DNA of 64,000 nt from Parahaliea mediterranea (GTDB lineage: Bacteria; Pseudomonadota; Gammaproteobacteria; Pseudomonadales; Halieaceae). Each line of letters opens with the position of its first letter. Position 1 is the first letter of the stretch. This document shows positions 44,530-53,844 of this stretch, piece after piece. The DNA is taken from assembly GCF_003402235.1 (NCBI RefSeq), contig NZ_QEWO01000001.1:806001-870000 (forward strand). The letters run 5' to 3'. Under the pieces are notes generated by a model, which was not told the origin of the DNA, did not search any database, and saw only the letters and a program-made list of their open reading frames with translations. A program made the position numbers and the translations under genes.

Positions 44530-45420
44530 CTACAGCAAATACCACCGCTTCAGCGCCGCAATTTCCTTATCCCCCACACCCAGTTCCTTGTCCATAAAGG
44601 CCAGCACCGAGCCGTAGTCCGCCTCAATCTGCTGCAGGGCGTACACCAGGTAGGGCACGCCCTCTTCGGTGATCAGCGGGGCTGCCATGCTCTGCTCTTT
44701 GTCGGCGTAGCGCAGCATCATTTTGGCAAAGGCGTTGGTTTCGGCGGCTTTGCCGATGTCCACGCCGCCGCGCTCCACGGCTGGGCGGCGGTATTCGGTG
44801 GACAGCACGTAGTCCTGCACGATGCGCGACCGGGGCACGTCCAGCGCGGTGAGCATGAGGGCCGAGGCGATGCCGGTGCGGTCCTGGCCGGCGGAGCAAT
44901 TCACCACCAGCGGAGCGTGGCCGGCCACGGCCTGGGCGAAGTACTGCTTGAGCTGGGGCTTGATGCTGTAAGGCAGGCTTTTGTAGAGGGTCGCCATGTC
45001 GGGGCGTTCGCCGTCCTGCATGCCAGCTTTCATCATGTCGATCATGCTGTAGTCAAGGCTGATGTAGTCGATCTCGGCCGCCTTCGCCCAACGGTTGGGG
45101 AACAGTTCGCGCTCTTCTGAGCTGCGCAGGTCAACCACGGTGGCAAAGTCAAAGTCGGCCAGGTAGTCCACGTCGTCGGCGGTCAGGCCGGTCATCACGC
45201 CGGAGCGGTACAGCAGGCCGCGGCGCACGGTGTGGCCGTCGCGGGTCTGGTAGCCGCCCATGTCGCGGAAGTTGGATCCGCCCTCAAGCGGCAGCACGTT
45301 GCGGTAGGTGTCCAGGGCGCCGGTTTGCGCCTGCAGGGCCTGGGCCTGGGCGATGTCCGCCTGGGCGGCAACCGGGGTCGCAAGGCTCACGGCCAGTGCG
45401 AGTATTTTCAGTGGTTTCAT
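44530..45420 (-). CDS. Exported tyrosine-phosphatase-like protein
   Basis: A 296-aa protein with a signal peptide (MKPLKILALAVSLATPVAAQA). The phosphatase P-loop NCSAGQDRTG (Cys-X5-Arg: C, SAGQD, R) is complete, with FRDMGGYQTRDGHTVRRGLLYRSG and VVDLRSSEERE upstream. This is the Y_phosphatase3-type family, which acts on phosphotyrosine or phosphoinositide- or inositol-like substrates. Being exported and 26 bp after a TonB receptor gene, it may remove phosphate from an imported organic phosphate (inference). Confidence 0.87.
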   Translation of the reverse strand: MKPLKILALAVSLATPVAAQADIAQAQALQAQTGALDTYRNVLPLEGGSNFRDMGGYQTRDGHTVRRGLLYRSGVMTGLTADDVDYLADFDFATVVDLRSSEERELFPNRWAKAAEIDYISLDYSMIDMMKAGMQDGERPDMATLYKSLPYSIKPQLKQYFAQAVAGHAPLVVNCSAGQDRTGIASALMLTALDVPRSRIVQDYVLSTEYRRPAVERGGVDIGKAAETNAFAKMMLRYADKEQSMAAPLITEEGVPYLVYALQQIEADYGSVLAFMDKELGVGDKEIAALKRWYLL

Positions 45421-45446
45421 AGGGTATTCCTTGTGTAAGTCCCTGA

Positions 45447-47918
45447 TCAGAAGTTGACCCGCACGCCCACCAGGTAGCGGCGGCCGTAGCTCTCGCTCTG
45501 GTTGATGGTGCCGTTGCCAGCGTAGCGCACGTCGGTCTCGTCGGTAAGGTTGTTGGCGTTGGCGTACACCGACACGGCGGTCTGTTCCCACGCAAAGGGC
45601 AGGGTGTACACCACCGATAAGTCAACCCGTTCCTGCTCGCCCCAGTATTCGCTGGGGTCCTCGATGGGGGAGATCCACTCGTCGCGGTACTGGTAGTTCA
45701 GGCGCACCGACACGTCGTACTTCTCGTAAAACAGGGAGGCGTTGTACACCATGTCGGAGGTGCCCGGCAGGTCGAGGGTGCGCCCGTCCAGGGTCTTGAA
45801 CTCGGATTCCATTACCGTGAGGTTGGCGCTGATGCCAAGGCCGTCGAAGGGCGCCGGCAGCACGTCCTCGGCCAGGGCAATGGCGTTCAGCTCCAGGCCC
45901 TGCATCATGCCGTCCTTGCCATTAACCGCGCCCTGGAATTCCCAGCGCTCGCCAGCGGCCGCCGGGAAGTAGATGCCGCCGTCGATGGTGGACACGTCGG
46001 TGTAGATGACGTTGTCGATTTCGCGGTAGAAGGCGCCGGCGGAGAGGATGCTGGCCGGGGCAAAGTACCACTCGATCGAGGTATCAAAGCCGATGGCTTC
46101 TTCGGCCTCCAGGGTCGGGTTGCCACCGGTGACGGTTTGCTCGGCCACATCCACGCTGGCGGCGGCGCGCCACTCGTTGTAGGTGGGGCGGTTAACGCCG
46201 GTGGAGGCGGAAATGCGCCATTTGAGGTCTTCCGCCAGGTCGATGTTGATATGGGCGCTGGGCAGGTAGTGGGTGAAGTCGTCCTCCACCGATACCGGCG
46301 TGTCGTCCTGAGTGCCGCTGCTGGTGTAGTCGGTCTGCTCCACCCGCAGGCCGGCCACGATGTTGCCCCAGCTGAACTCCGAGCGCACCATGCCGTACAC
46401 CGCCAGAATGTCCTCTTCGATGGCGATCTGGTTCTCCGGGGAGATCAGGCCGTCGGTGGACAAATCCGCCGCGCTGGCCCAGGCGTTGTACAGGCCGGCG
46501 TTGTCGTAGTAGGTGCCGCCGATGGTGTTGCTGGTGTTGGCGTCCCAGCGCTCGCCGGTGTTGTAGTCCTCAATGTTGATGTCGCCGGGGAAGGCCCCCA
46601 GCACGGGCTGGGCAATAAAGCCGTCGGCTTCGCGGTCATCCCACTTGGCGCCGAAGGACAGGGTGGAGGAGCGGCCGAACAGGGTGAGGTCGCGGCTGGC
46701 GTCGAGCTTGTACTGGGTGGCCTCGATATCCAGCGACTGCACATAGTGCAGGCCCAGGGTCTGGGCGTACTGGATGTCCGACAGCGGGCCGGGCAGGAAG
46801 ACCTTGGAGTCTTCCAGGTCGGTCACATCGTAGCCCGCCAGGGTGAAGCCGCCGACGCTGTAGGGAATGGGCAGGTCCATGCTGGAGGTGGTCTCGGTGT
46901 AATTCACCCGCCCTTCCACAAACCACTGGCCGGCCTGTACATCCAGCCCGAGGGTGGTGGTGTCGGTGGAGTTTTCGTACAGCCCCTCCTCCAGGTTGCG
47001 CGATACCAGCATGGGGATGTTCTCGCCGGTGGTGCCCACCGCCGGCTCCAGAGGCGCGAAGGCGAACTGGTTGCGCTCTTCGTGGTCCTGGAATTCACTG
47101 TAGAGGGTGGAGGCAAACAGGCGCTGAATGGCACCATCGCCACGGTATTCAATGCGCCCGCCATAGCTTTTGTCTTCGCGCTTGATCTTGTAGCTGCGGA
47201 AGTCCAGCTCGTTCACCAGTAGCTGGCCGTTGGCGTCGTGGTCCAGGTCGTATTCGCGGTTGTCGGTGACCTGCTCGCGGCTGTTCTCGGAGCCGAAGGC
47301 CATCACCCCGAAGTTATCGTTGGACCAGGAGCCGCGCAGGGCGTACTTCTCGATGTCACCATCGCCCAGGTCCTGCTGGCCGGTGCCCACATCCGCCGCC
47401 ATGGAGAAGCCTTCGCTGTCGAAGGGGCTGAAGGTGTGGATGTTGATAAAGCCCGCCACGGATTCACCCGGCATGCTGCCAAGTACCGCCTTGTTGGCTT
47501 CAATGCGGCGGGTAATCACCGAGGGAAAGCTGTCAAAACGCGGGATACGGCCGTTCTCGGCCCCGGGTACGTCAATGCCATCGAAGGCGATGGTGGTGTA
47601 GCGAAAGGGTGCGCCGCGCAGGTTGATGTAGCGGGCCTGGCCCTGGTCGCGCTCGATGGCAAGGCCCGGCAGGCGGCCCAGGGAGTCGGCCAGGTTCTGG
47701 TCCGGAAACTGGCCGATGGTGTCGGCAGAGACAATGTCCACATAGTTGTCGGCCAGGCGCTTGGCATCTAGCGAGGCTTGCTGGCTGTCGCGGATGGGGG
47801 TGCCGGTCACCACCACCTCCTCAAGCATGATGGTGTCCTGGGCCTGTACGGCAAACGAGAATCCGGCGGCGGCAACGGCCAGCGCCAGCGGCGCTCGATG
47901 GTAAGTGTGACGTTTCAT
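45447..47918 (-). CDS. TonB-dependent outer-membrane receptor
   Basis: An 823-aa receptor with a signal peptide (ATG 47918, GGGGAA upstream) followed by the TonB-box-like IMLEEVVVTGTPI. The plug domain (FPDQNLADSLGRLPGLAIERDQGQ ... RYINLRGAPFRYTT) precedes a 22-strand barrel ending in VGVRVNF. Substrate not readable; such receptors take up iron chelates, vitamins, sugars or phosphorylated organics. Same-strand operon with the exported phosphatase. Confidence 0.93.
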   Translation of the reverse strand: MKRHTYHRAPLALAVAAAGFSFAVQAQDTIMLEEVVVTGTPIRDSQQASLDAKRLADNYVDIVSADTIGQFPDQNLADSLGRLPGLAIERDQGQARYINLRGAPFRYTTIAFDGIDVPGAENGRIPRFDSFPSVITRRIEANKAVLGSMPGESVAGFINIHTFSPFDSEGFSMAADVGTGQQDLGDGDIEKYALRGSWSNDNFGVMAFGSENSREQVTDNREYDLDHDANGQLLVNELDFRSYKIKREDKSYGGRIEYRGDGAIQRLFASTLYSEFQDHEERNQFAFAPLEPAVGTTGENIPMLVSRNLEEGLYENSTDTTTLGLDVQAGQWFVEGRVNYTETTSSMDLPIPYSVGGFTLAGYDVTDLEDSKVFLPGPLSDIQYAQTLGLHYVQSLDIEATQYKLDASRDLTLFGRSSTLSFGAKWDDREADGFIAQPVLGAFPGDINIEDYNTGERWDANTSNTIGGTYYDNAGLYNAWASAADLSTDGLISPENQIAIEEDILAVYGMVRSEFSWGNIVAGLRVEQTDYTSSGTQDDTPVSVEDDFTHYLPSAHINIDLAEDLKWRISASTGVNRPTYNEWRAAASVDVAEQTVTGGNPTLEAEEAIGFDTSIEWYFAPASILSAGAFYREIDNVIYTDVSTIDGGIYFPAAAGERWEFQGAVNGKDGMMQGLELNAIALAEDVLPAPFDGLGISANLTVMESEFKTLDGRTLDLPGTSDMVYNASLFYEKYDVSVRLNYQYRDEWISPIEDPSEYWGEQERVDLSVVYTLPFAWEQTAVSVYANANNLTDETDVRYAGNGTINQSESYGRRYLVGVRVNF

Positions 47919-48077
47919 TTCCCCATACTCCAAAGCTGTCTGAATTGGCGGTCTGAACGGTGTTGTCAGGCTTCGCGGGGCAGCAGTATCGGGATGGTCA
48001 ATGATGTTTTTGTTACAGGGCACCACATTGGGGCCCTGGAGATGTCTCTAAAATACTTTTCCTTCATTTTCAGCAGG

Positions 48078-49319
48078 TTACAGAGCATCCGGCAGGATAT
48101 CGTGAGGCTCTTTTAGCGCGCCGGAAGCGCCTTCGATGCAGATGCGCGCCGGCGTCAGGGCCAGGCGGCAGCGAAAACGGGCGGTGCGCTCGTCGCGCTC
48201 CATCTCGAACAGGTAGGGGGCGGCCAGCGGCTCTCCCAGCACGGCGCAGAGCTGGTCTTTGATCTTGCTGCGGTTCTGGTCCAGGGTCTTGGCCCGCAGG
48301 CCCTTTTCGCGCAAATCGCGAATGGCCTTGCTGTGCCCGCCAGATGCCGCCATCAAGTCCGCCAGGGCCGCCCCCTGCGCCGGGTCGGCGCGGTGGGTGG
48401 CCGGGTTGACCAGCCAGCCGCCGGCCGCCGTGTCCACCAGGCGCAGCCGGGCATACCACAGGTAATAAAAGAAGGGCGTGGTGGAAAGGCCAATGGCCAG
48501 CCCGTGGACGCGCACGGTGCAGCACGGCACCTGCAGCACCAGTTCGTCATCGTGGCGGGCCACGGCCAGGGCGCGCTCGCAGTCGCCGGCATAGTGCCGC
48601 AACCCCGCCTCGAACCAGGGCACCTGGGTGGTGGTCAAATCGCCCTGCGCCAGCAACAGTGCAAAGTCCTGCGCCACGGCTCGATGCCCGTCTTCAGGAG
48701 CGGCGCCCAGCAGTACATCCAGTGCCTGCAGGTGGCCCTCCCGCAGATGATCCAGGCCTGCGCACAGCTGCCGGGCCTGCCGGGCGCTGACTCCCTGTGC
48801 AGCCAGCCGCCCCTGCATATCCTGGCGCCGCGTGGACACCGGCACCGGCAGCACCGCCAGCAGCAGCAATGCCAGGGCTGCCAGCCCGCCATGCACCGCC
48901 AGCAGCCAGGGCCAGTTGCGCTGGCAGCGCAGGCCCAGCGCCATGCTGCGCCGGTGTTCGCCCTGGCGCCAGGTCAGCGGCACCGGCTTCTCGCCAGTCT
49001 GGCGGGTGCCGTAGGCCTCCCCTTCCAGGGCCAGCACCCGGGCGCTGCACTGGCGGAAGGGCCCCAGGGGCCTGGCCAGCGGCAGGCTGGCCAGGTCTGC
49101 ATTCACGGTCTGCACGAAGTGGTCAAGAAACTGGCCGCGCCCGTCCCAGTCCTCGCTCACCCAGGACACCTGCGGCGGTAATCCGGCCTCCACCTGTTGC
49201 ACCAGGCCGCGGCTGATATCGCGCAGGGCCACCCACTGCCCGCAGGCAAGGGACAGGGCAAAAAGGGCAAGCCCCGCCAGCCAAAGGCGCCAGCGGCGCC
49301 CCGTCGTCGCCCTATTCAC
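48078..49319 (-). CDS. Hypothetical membrane protein, partner of a periplasmic-binding-like protein
   Basis: A 413-aa protein starting at a GTG that overlaps the stop of the preceding gene (GTGA). Two transmembrane helices at about 12-30 and 140-160 enclose a periplasmic domain of about 105 residues. The C-terminal cytoplasmic part (about 250 residues) ends in a basic helical motif (SKAIRDLREKGLRAKTLDQNR) that resembles a DNA-binding or signalling helix but fits no family I can name. The layout resembles a one-component membrane sensor. Confidence 0.55.
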   Translation of the reverse strand: MNRATTGRRWRLWLAGLALFALSLACGQWVALRDISRGLVQQVEAGLPPQVSWVSEDWDGRGQFLDHFVQTVNADLASLPLARPLGPFRQCSARVLALEGEAYGTRQTGEKPVPLTWRQGEHRRSMALGLRCQRNWPWLLAVHGGLAALALLLLAVLPVPVSTRRQDMQGRLAAQGVSARQARQLCAGLDHLREGHLQALDVLLGAAPEDGHRAVAQDFALLLAQGDLTTTQVPWFEAGLRHYAGDCERALAVARHDDELVLQVPCCTVRVHGLAIGLSTTPFFYYLWYARLRLVDTAAGGWLVNPATHRADPAQGAALADLMAASGGHSKAIRDLREKGLRAKTLDQNRSKIKDQLCAVLGEPLAAPYLFEMERDERTARFRCRLALTPARICIEGASGALKEPHDILPDAL

Positions 49320-50245
49320 GGGCAGCTTGCCGCTACCGGCTGTGAGTGGCGCCCGCCAATCAGCGGCTCCAGCGCCATCAGCGCGTCCAGCAGGGCGCAC
49401 TCCACCCCGCTGCCCCACAGGCGCTGCTTCACGTACCAGGCGCCGGATGGCACCTCGGCGTCAATCAAGGTGGTGTAGTCGTGGGGCATGTTCAGGCGCC
49501 GGGCCAAATCCGCCGGGCTGCTGATCAAATCCACCTCGCCCTCGGCAAAGGCCCGGTACAGGCTCTGGGAGTCGCGGTAGTGGCGCAATTGATCCGGGCG
49601 CAGCTGAATGCCGGCACCGGTGAGGGCGTTCATCGGCTGCAGGTAGAAGGTCTGGCTGCGGGTATCTTCCACCAGCCCCACCGTGCGGCCCTCGAAGTAG
49701 GCGGCTGTCATCTCCACCGGCGCGCCCCGGCTGAGCCAGTAAACCCCGTAACTCGGCGTTTGCAGCAGGGGGCGGTAGTAGTCGTAAAAGTCCGGCACCA
49801 TGCCCAGCAGCAGGTGCTCCCGGTTCCAGAACAGGTCGTACTGGCCCTCCAGAATGTGGCGCGCGGTAAGAAACCCGCGGCTGCGCCAGCGAATCTCCAC
49901 CCCGGCGTAGTGCTCGCCCACCACCGGGTTGCTGCACAGGCGCTGCACCACCTGCTCCGCCCGCACCGGGGTCAGTGTCAGCAATTGCAGGCGCGGCCCG
50001 TCGGCGCGGCCGGTGCTGCAGGTGGCGCTCTCGTAGTCGCTGAGGCGAAGCGTGCCCAGACCCTGGCGCGACAGCCACAGGCTGGCGCCCAGCAAAGCAA
50101 CCAGCAGCAGGGCAAACAGGCCAAGCCACCTGGCACGGTCACGAATGGATAGCGGAAGATGCAAAACCCCGAACGGCCCTCTGTGCAACAGCCGCCAGAC
50201 TAAGACAGTTTTATGACACCCATGTGACTGTGGCGTGGCGCTCAA
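49316..50245 (-). CDS. Membrane-anchored periplasmic solute-binding-like protein
   Basis: About 309 aa. One transmembrane helix (about 42-60) precedes a two-lobed type 2 periplasmic-binding-like domain (LLTLTPVRAEQVVQRLCSNP, PSYGVYWLSRGAPVEMTAAY, GRTVGLVEDTRSQTFYLQPM). The binding lobes resemble PhnD/SBP_bac_3-like receptors. The reading frame begins with TTG at 50245, with AAAGGAGG too close; a later TTG near 50170 is possible, so the start is unsure. Translationally coupled to the sensor-like gene downstream (GTGA overlap). Confidence 0.6.
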   Translation of the reverse strand: MSATPQSHGCHKTVLVWRLLHRGPFGVLHLPLSIRDRARWLGLFALLLVALLGASLWLSRQGLGTLRLSDYESATCSTGRADGPRLQLLTLTPVRAEQVVQRLCSNPVVGEHYAGVEIRWRSRGFLTARHILEGQYDLFWNREHLLLGMVPDFYDYYRPLLQTPSYGVYWLSRGAPVEMTAAYFEGRTVGLVEDTRSQTFYLQPMNALTGAGIQLRPDQLRHYRDSQSLYRAFAEGEVDLISSPADLARRLNMPHDYTTLIDAEVPSGAWYVKQRLWGSGVECALLDALMALEPLIGGRHSQPVAASCP

Positions 50246-50330
50246 CCTCCTTTACATTGTCAGATGCTGGCGCACTCGCTACAGTGGCCCCGCGCGCCCT
50301 GCCCGCCCCTGCCCCGACAGCCGAGACACC

Positions 50331-51641
50331 ATGCCGCCATCCACAAGCGACCCCAGGCCCAATGCCCCGGGCGACAACCGGCCCGCTAACGCCACCACAG
50401 CCAGCCCCGCCGACCCGCCCACAGAAAATCACCGGGATGAGCGCAGCTCGCCCCTGGCCGAGCCCGCCTTTCGCCGCTATTTCCTGGCCATGTGCCTGTC
50501 CACCATGGGCACCTGGGTCACCCGCTTCCTGATTGGCTGGAGCGCCTGGGAGCTGACCCACGCCGCCCTGTGGGTGGGCATTGCCAGCGCGGTGATGCTG
50601 GTGCCGACTTTTGTGCTCTCGCCGCTGTTCGGTGTACTGGCGGATCGCATCAACCCGCGCAACGGGCTGCTGTTTACACTGTCGTCCCAGGCCCTGCTGG
50701 GGCTGGGCGCGGCCGCGACTGTGGCGCTGGATGCCTTTGCCATTCCCGCCCTGTTGCTGGTGGCGCTGGCCACCGGCGCCATCAGCGCCGCCCACCAGCC
50801 CCTGCGCCTGACCCTGATTCCCCTGCTGGTATCCCGCGGCGCCCTGCCGGGGGCCATCGGCCTGTCGGCGGTGGTGTTCAACCTGGCCCGCATTCTGGGG
50901 CCGGCGCTGGCGGGCAGCCTGCTGGCTGCTGCAGGCCTGGTGCTGGGCTTTGCCACCGGCGGGCTGCTGTTTGCCGCCGGCGCCCTGGCCATGCTGCGGG
51001 TGCACTGCCAGGACAACCGCCCCCCGGTGCAGAGCGCCCCTGTCTGGCAGCAGTTTCGCGACGGCCTGGCCTTTGCCCTGGCGCGCCCCGCCATTCGCCT
51101 GACCCTGCTGCTGACCATGGCCAACGGCCTGCTGGGGCGCTCGGTGATCGAGCTGCTGCCGGCCCTGTCGGGCAAACTGCTCGCTGGCGACCCACACACC
51201 CTGGCCATCCTCACCGCAGCCGCCGGCGCCGGTTCCATCCTTGGCGGCCTGGCCCTCACCCGCCAGCGCGGCAGCGAAACTGTGCTGGCGCGCATGGTAT
51301 TCGCCAGCCTGGCCTGCGCCGCCCTGGCGCTGCTGCCAAGCCCCTGGGCCGACGATCTGCTGGCGGTGGGCGCCATTGTGCTCATTCTCAGTTTGGCCAC
51401 CACCATGGTGGGCACCGGTTGCCAGGCACTGGCCATGCTAAGCGTGGAGGAGCGTTTTCGCGGCCGGGTGCTCAGCCTGTGGACGGTGCTCACCATGGGC
51501 TCCCCGGCCATCGGCAGCCTGATCATGGGCGCCCTGGCGGATCGCATCGGCTTTGCGCCGGTGCTGGTGGGCTTTGGCCTGCTGGCACTGCTTGCCCTGG
51601 CGGCGCTGGCGCGCGGGCGGGGCCGGCCGGGAGCCACTTAA
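50331..51641 (+). CDS. MFS exporter (enterobactin-exporter-like, MFS_3)
   Basis: A 436-aa protein with about 12 membrane helices. Motif A is in FGVLADRINPRNGLLFTLSS, and VVFNLARILGPALAG and VGTGCQALAMLSVEERFRGR are typical of MFS_3/EntS-like efflux. It may export siderophores or drugs. ATG 50331; the frame is open to 50235, but the extra part is unlikely to be coding and has no better start. Lies 108 bp before jetA and ends in a GC-rich hairpin (51655-51680). Confidence 0.8.
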   Translation: MPPSTSDPRPNAPGDNRPANATTASPADPPTENHRDERSSPLAEPAFRRYFLAMCLSTMGTWVTRFLIGWSAWELTHAALWVGIASAVMLVPTFVLSPLFGVLADRINPRNGLLFTLSSQALLGLGAAATVALDAFAIPALLLVALATGAISAAHQPLRLTLIPLLVSRGALPGAIGLSAVVFNLARILGPALAGSLLAAAGLVLGFATGGLLFAAGALAMLRVHCQDNRPPVQSAPVWQQFRDGLAFALARPAIRLTLLLTMANGLLGRSVIELLPALSGKLLAGDPHTLAILTAAAGAGSILGGLALTRQRGSETVLARMVFASLACAALALLPSPWADDLLAVGAIVLILSLATTMVGTGCQALAMLSVEERFRGRVLSLWTVLTMGSPAIGSLIMGALADRIGFAPVLVGFGLLALLALAALARGRGRPGAT

Positions 51642-51654
51642 AACCGCAGAAGCG

Positions 51655-51680
51655 GCGCCGGCTTCTACTGCCGCCGGCGC
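51655..51680 (+). terminator. GC-rich hairpin after the MFS gene
   Basis: GCGCCGGC, 10-nt loop, GCCGGCGC. Perfect 8-bp stem but without a U tract, so termination is uncertain; it lies between the MFS gene and the Wadjet operon. Confidence 0.35.
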
Positions 51681-51749
51681 AGTTCTGGTAATGTGCCGTC
51701 TTTCACCGTCACCCCGCCGCCCGCCAGCCCCAGAGAACCCGCCGGGACC

Positions 51750-53189
51750 ATGTTTTTCAGCGACGAACGCAGCCAGTTCTTCCGTCCGCTCACCGGCAAG
51801 TACCGCGAGCAGATTGCCGAATGCCTGCGCCTGCTGCACGAGCGGCTGTACAGCGCCCAGGCGGATTACGGCGAATCCCTGCGCCGGGAACAGGTGATCG
51901 ACCTGTTCTGCGAGGCCCTGGAGCGCGCGCCCCTGCTGGAGGGCGACGACGAGGGCCGTTTTCACAACAACCGCGAGCAGGCCGGGTGGATTCTCAACCA
52001 GCTGGTGGACTACGGCTGGCTCAAGCGCGACAAGGACGAGGCCTCCTTCCAGTCCACCTACCCCTTCAGCCGCAGCGGCCGCCTGTTTACCCAGACCCTG
52101 GCGGAGGTGGACGGGCGCAGCGTGCGCACCCGCCACCGCAACACCCGCAACACCTTGAACGCCCTGGCGGCCTTCCTGGAGCGCGGCGAGGTCTACGACC
52201 TGCTGGACGCCCATGAACACTCCGAGCGCATCATCGCCGACTTCACCGACATCATCGCCGAGCTGGAAGAGCGCAAGCGGGAACTGGTGCGGGAGGTGGA
52301 AGCCCAGCAACTGGTGCAGCAGGCGTCGGACCAGTTCTTTGACTTCATGGAAAAACGCTTCCAGCCCGACGTGGCCATTCGCCTGTCGGCAGACAGCGTG
52401 GAAAAACACCGCGACCGCATCCAGAGCACCATCGGCAAAATCCGCCGCAGGCCAAAGGACTGGAAGGCCCGGGCCGAGCGCGAGCTGCGCCGGCTGGCGC
52501 CGGACCTGGTAGTGAGCGACGACGCCTCGGTGCTGTGGCAGGTGCTGGACAGCATCGACCAGCGCATGCGCAGCGCGGCCGACATCATGCTGCCGGCGTT
52601 GCGCCGCACCCTGCAGGGCTTTACCCGGCGCGCCGATATCATCATCCGCCAGCTCAGCTACATCCACAGCCAGAAACACAACGACATCGTGGGCCTGTGC
52701 CGCACCCTGTCGGCCCTGGACGAAGACACCTTCAACACCCGCCTGGCCGCCGCCGGACAGGCCATGGCCGGGCTACGGGTGGGCCTGGTGGACCCGGCCC
52801 ACAACCGCCTGCGCGAGCGCCGCCAGCCGCGCCCGGTGCAGAGCCGGGTAACGGAGATGGACGCCCCGGACGCCGCCACCCTGCGCGACCTGTACCTTCA
52901 GCAGCAACTGGAAAAAGCCTTCAGCATCAACGGCGGCGCCCTGCGCGACTATTTGCGCCAGGCCCTTGGCGCCAGCCGCCGCATCGACAACCGCGACCTG
53001 CCCATCGACAACGCCGCCGACCTGCTGGCCCTCAGCCACGTCATCGAACTGGGCAGCGCGGACCACGGCGAGGCGGGCTTTCGCCTGAAGGTGGAACCCA
53101 CCGGGGACATCAGCGGCGAACACTATTTTGAGCGCAGGGACGGCTTCCTGCTGGAACTGGAACAGGATGACGATGCGCAACGCCCTTGA
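51750..53189 (+). CDS. jetA: Wadjet system protein JetA (MukF/MksF-like kleisin)
   Basis: A 479-aa protein from ATG 51750; the frame is open to 51693, but MFFSDERSQFFRPLTGKYRE is the family start. The N-terminal part has winged-helix character (GWILNQLVDYGWLKRDKDE), and a long coiled region (ELEERKRELVREVEAQQLVQ) links to the C-terminal domain. JetA is the kleisin of the JetABC condensin-like complex that extrudes loops on plasmid DNA. It overlaps jetB by 23 bp. Confidence 0.88.
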   Translation: MFFSDERSQFFRPLTGKYREQIAECLRLLHERLYSAQADYGESLRREQVIDLFCEALERAPLLEGDDEGRFHNNREQAGWILNQLVDYGWLKRDKDEASFQSTYPFSRSGRLFTQTLAEVDGRSVRTRHRNTRNTLNALAAFLERGEVYDLLDAHEHSERIIADFTDIIAELEERKRELVREVEAQQLVQQASDQFFDFMEKRFQPDVAIRLSADSVEKHRDRIQSTIGKIRRRPKDWKARAERELRRLAPDLVVSDDASVLWQVLDSIDQRMRSAADIMLPALRRTLQGFTRRADIIIRQLSYIHSQKHNDIVGLCRTLSALDEDTFNTRLAAAGQAMAGLRVGLVDPAHNRLRERRQPRPVQSRVTEMDAPDAATLRDLYLQQQLEKAFSINGGALRDYLRQALGASRRIDNRDLPIDNAADLLALSHVIELGSADHGEAGFRLKVEPTGDISGEHYFERRDGFLLELEQDDDAQRP

Positions 53190-53835
53190 AGCGGCGCTGG
53201 AGGCCCGCGGCCTTCGCCCCGAGCAATTCTCCGAACTGATGATCCGCCTGCTGGACAACGGCGTGCTGTGCCGCGACGAAAGCAAACGCGAGGCGGAGCT
53301 CTACGACCGCTACCTGCAGGTGGCAGATCTGGTGGAGGACTACCTGTCCGTGGTGAAAGTGCGCCTGCTGCACGAGCCGCGCTTTCACTCCCTGCGCCTG
53401 TTCCCCCCGGGCGCCGAAGTGCCCGGCCTTGGCGATGCCGGCGACAGCTTCAACAGCGGCCTGCGCGAACGCCTGAACCAGCAGGAGGTGGCGCTGATTC
53501 TGGTGCTGCGAGCCGAGTACGACAAGGCCCTGCGGGAGGGTCAGATCGACGAGCAGGGCCAGGCGGTGTTGCCGCTGGAGGCGGTGAGCCTGGCCAGCAA
53601 AAACCTGCTGGGCAAGCCCTTGCCCGAGGCCGCCACCGAGCGCCGCGCCCTGTTTCGCCGCCTGCGCCAGCTGCGCCTGATCCGCAGCGCCGGCGACGAA
53701 GCCCTGGAAGACGGCGAATCCTGGCTGGTGGTGCGCCCCGACATCACCGCCCTGGTGACCGACACCGTGCTGGCGGAACTGGCCGGCCCCGCGGCGCCAG
53801 ACGCGCACAGCCCTGACGACGACGAACAGGAATAA
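53167..53835 (+). CDS. jetB: Wadjet system protein JetB (MukE/MksE-like)
   Basis: A 222-aa protein from ATG 53167 (ATG 53173 is also possible). The DUF4194 pattern is visible: EQFSELMIRLLDNGVLCRDES, LFPPGAEVP, then FRRLRQLRLIRSAGDE. KITE subunit of the JetABC complex, bridging JetA to the JetC heads. Starts inside jetA and ends 9 bp before jetC, so tightly co-translated. Confidence 0.88.
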   Translation: MTMRNALEAALEARGLRPEQFSELMIRLLDNGVLCRDESKREAELYDRYLQVADLVEDYLSVVKVRLLHEPRFHSLRLFPPGAEVPGLGDAGDSFNSGLRERLNQQEVALILVLRAEYDKALREGQIDEQGQAVLPLEAVSLASKNLLGKPLPEAATERRALFRRLRQLRLIRSAGDEALEDGESWLVVRPDITALVTDTVLAELAGPAAPDAHSPDDDEQE

Positions 53836-53844
53836 CCGCCACCC

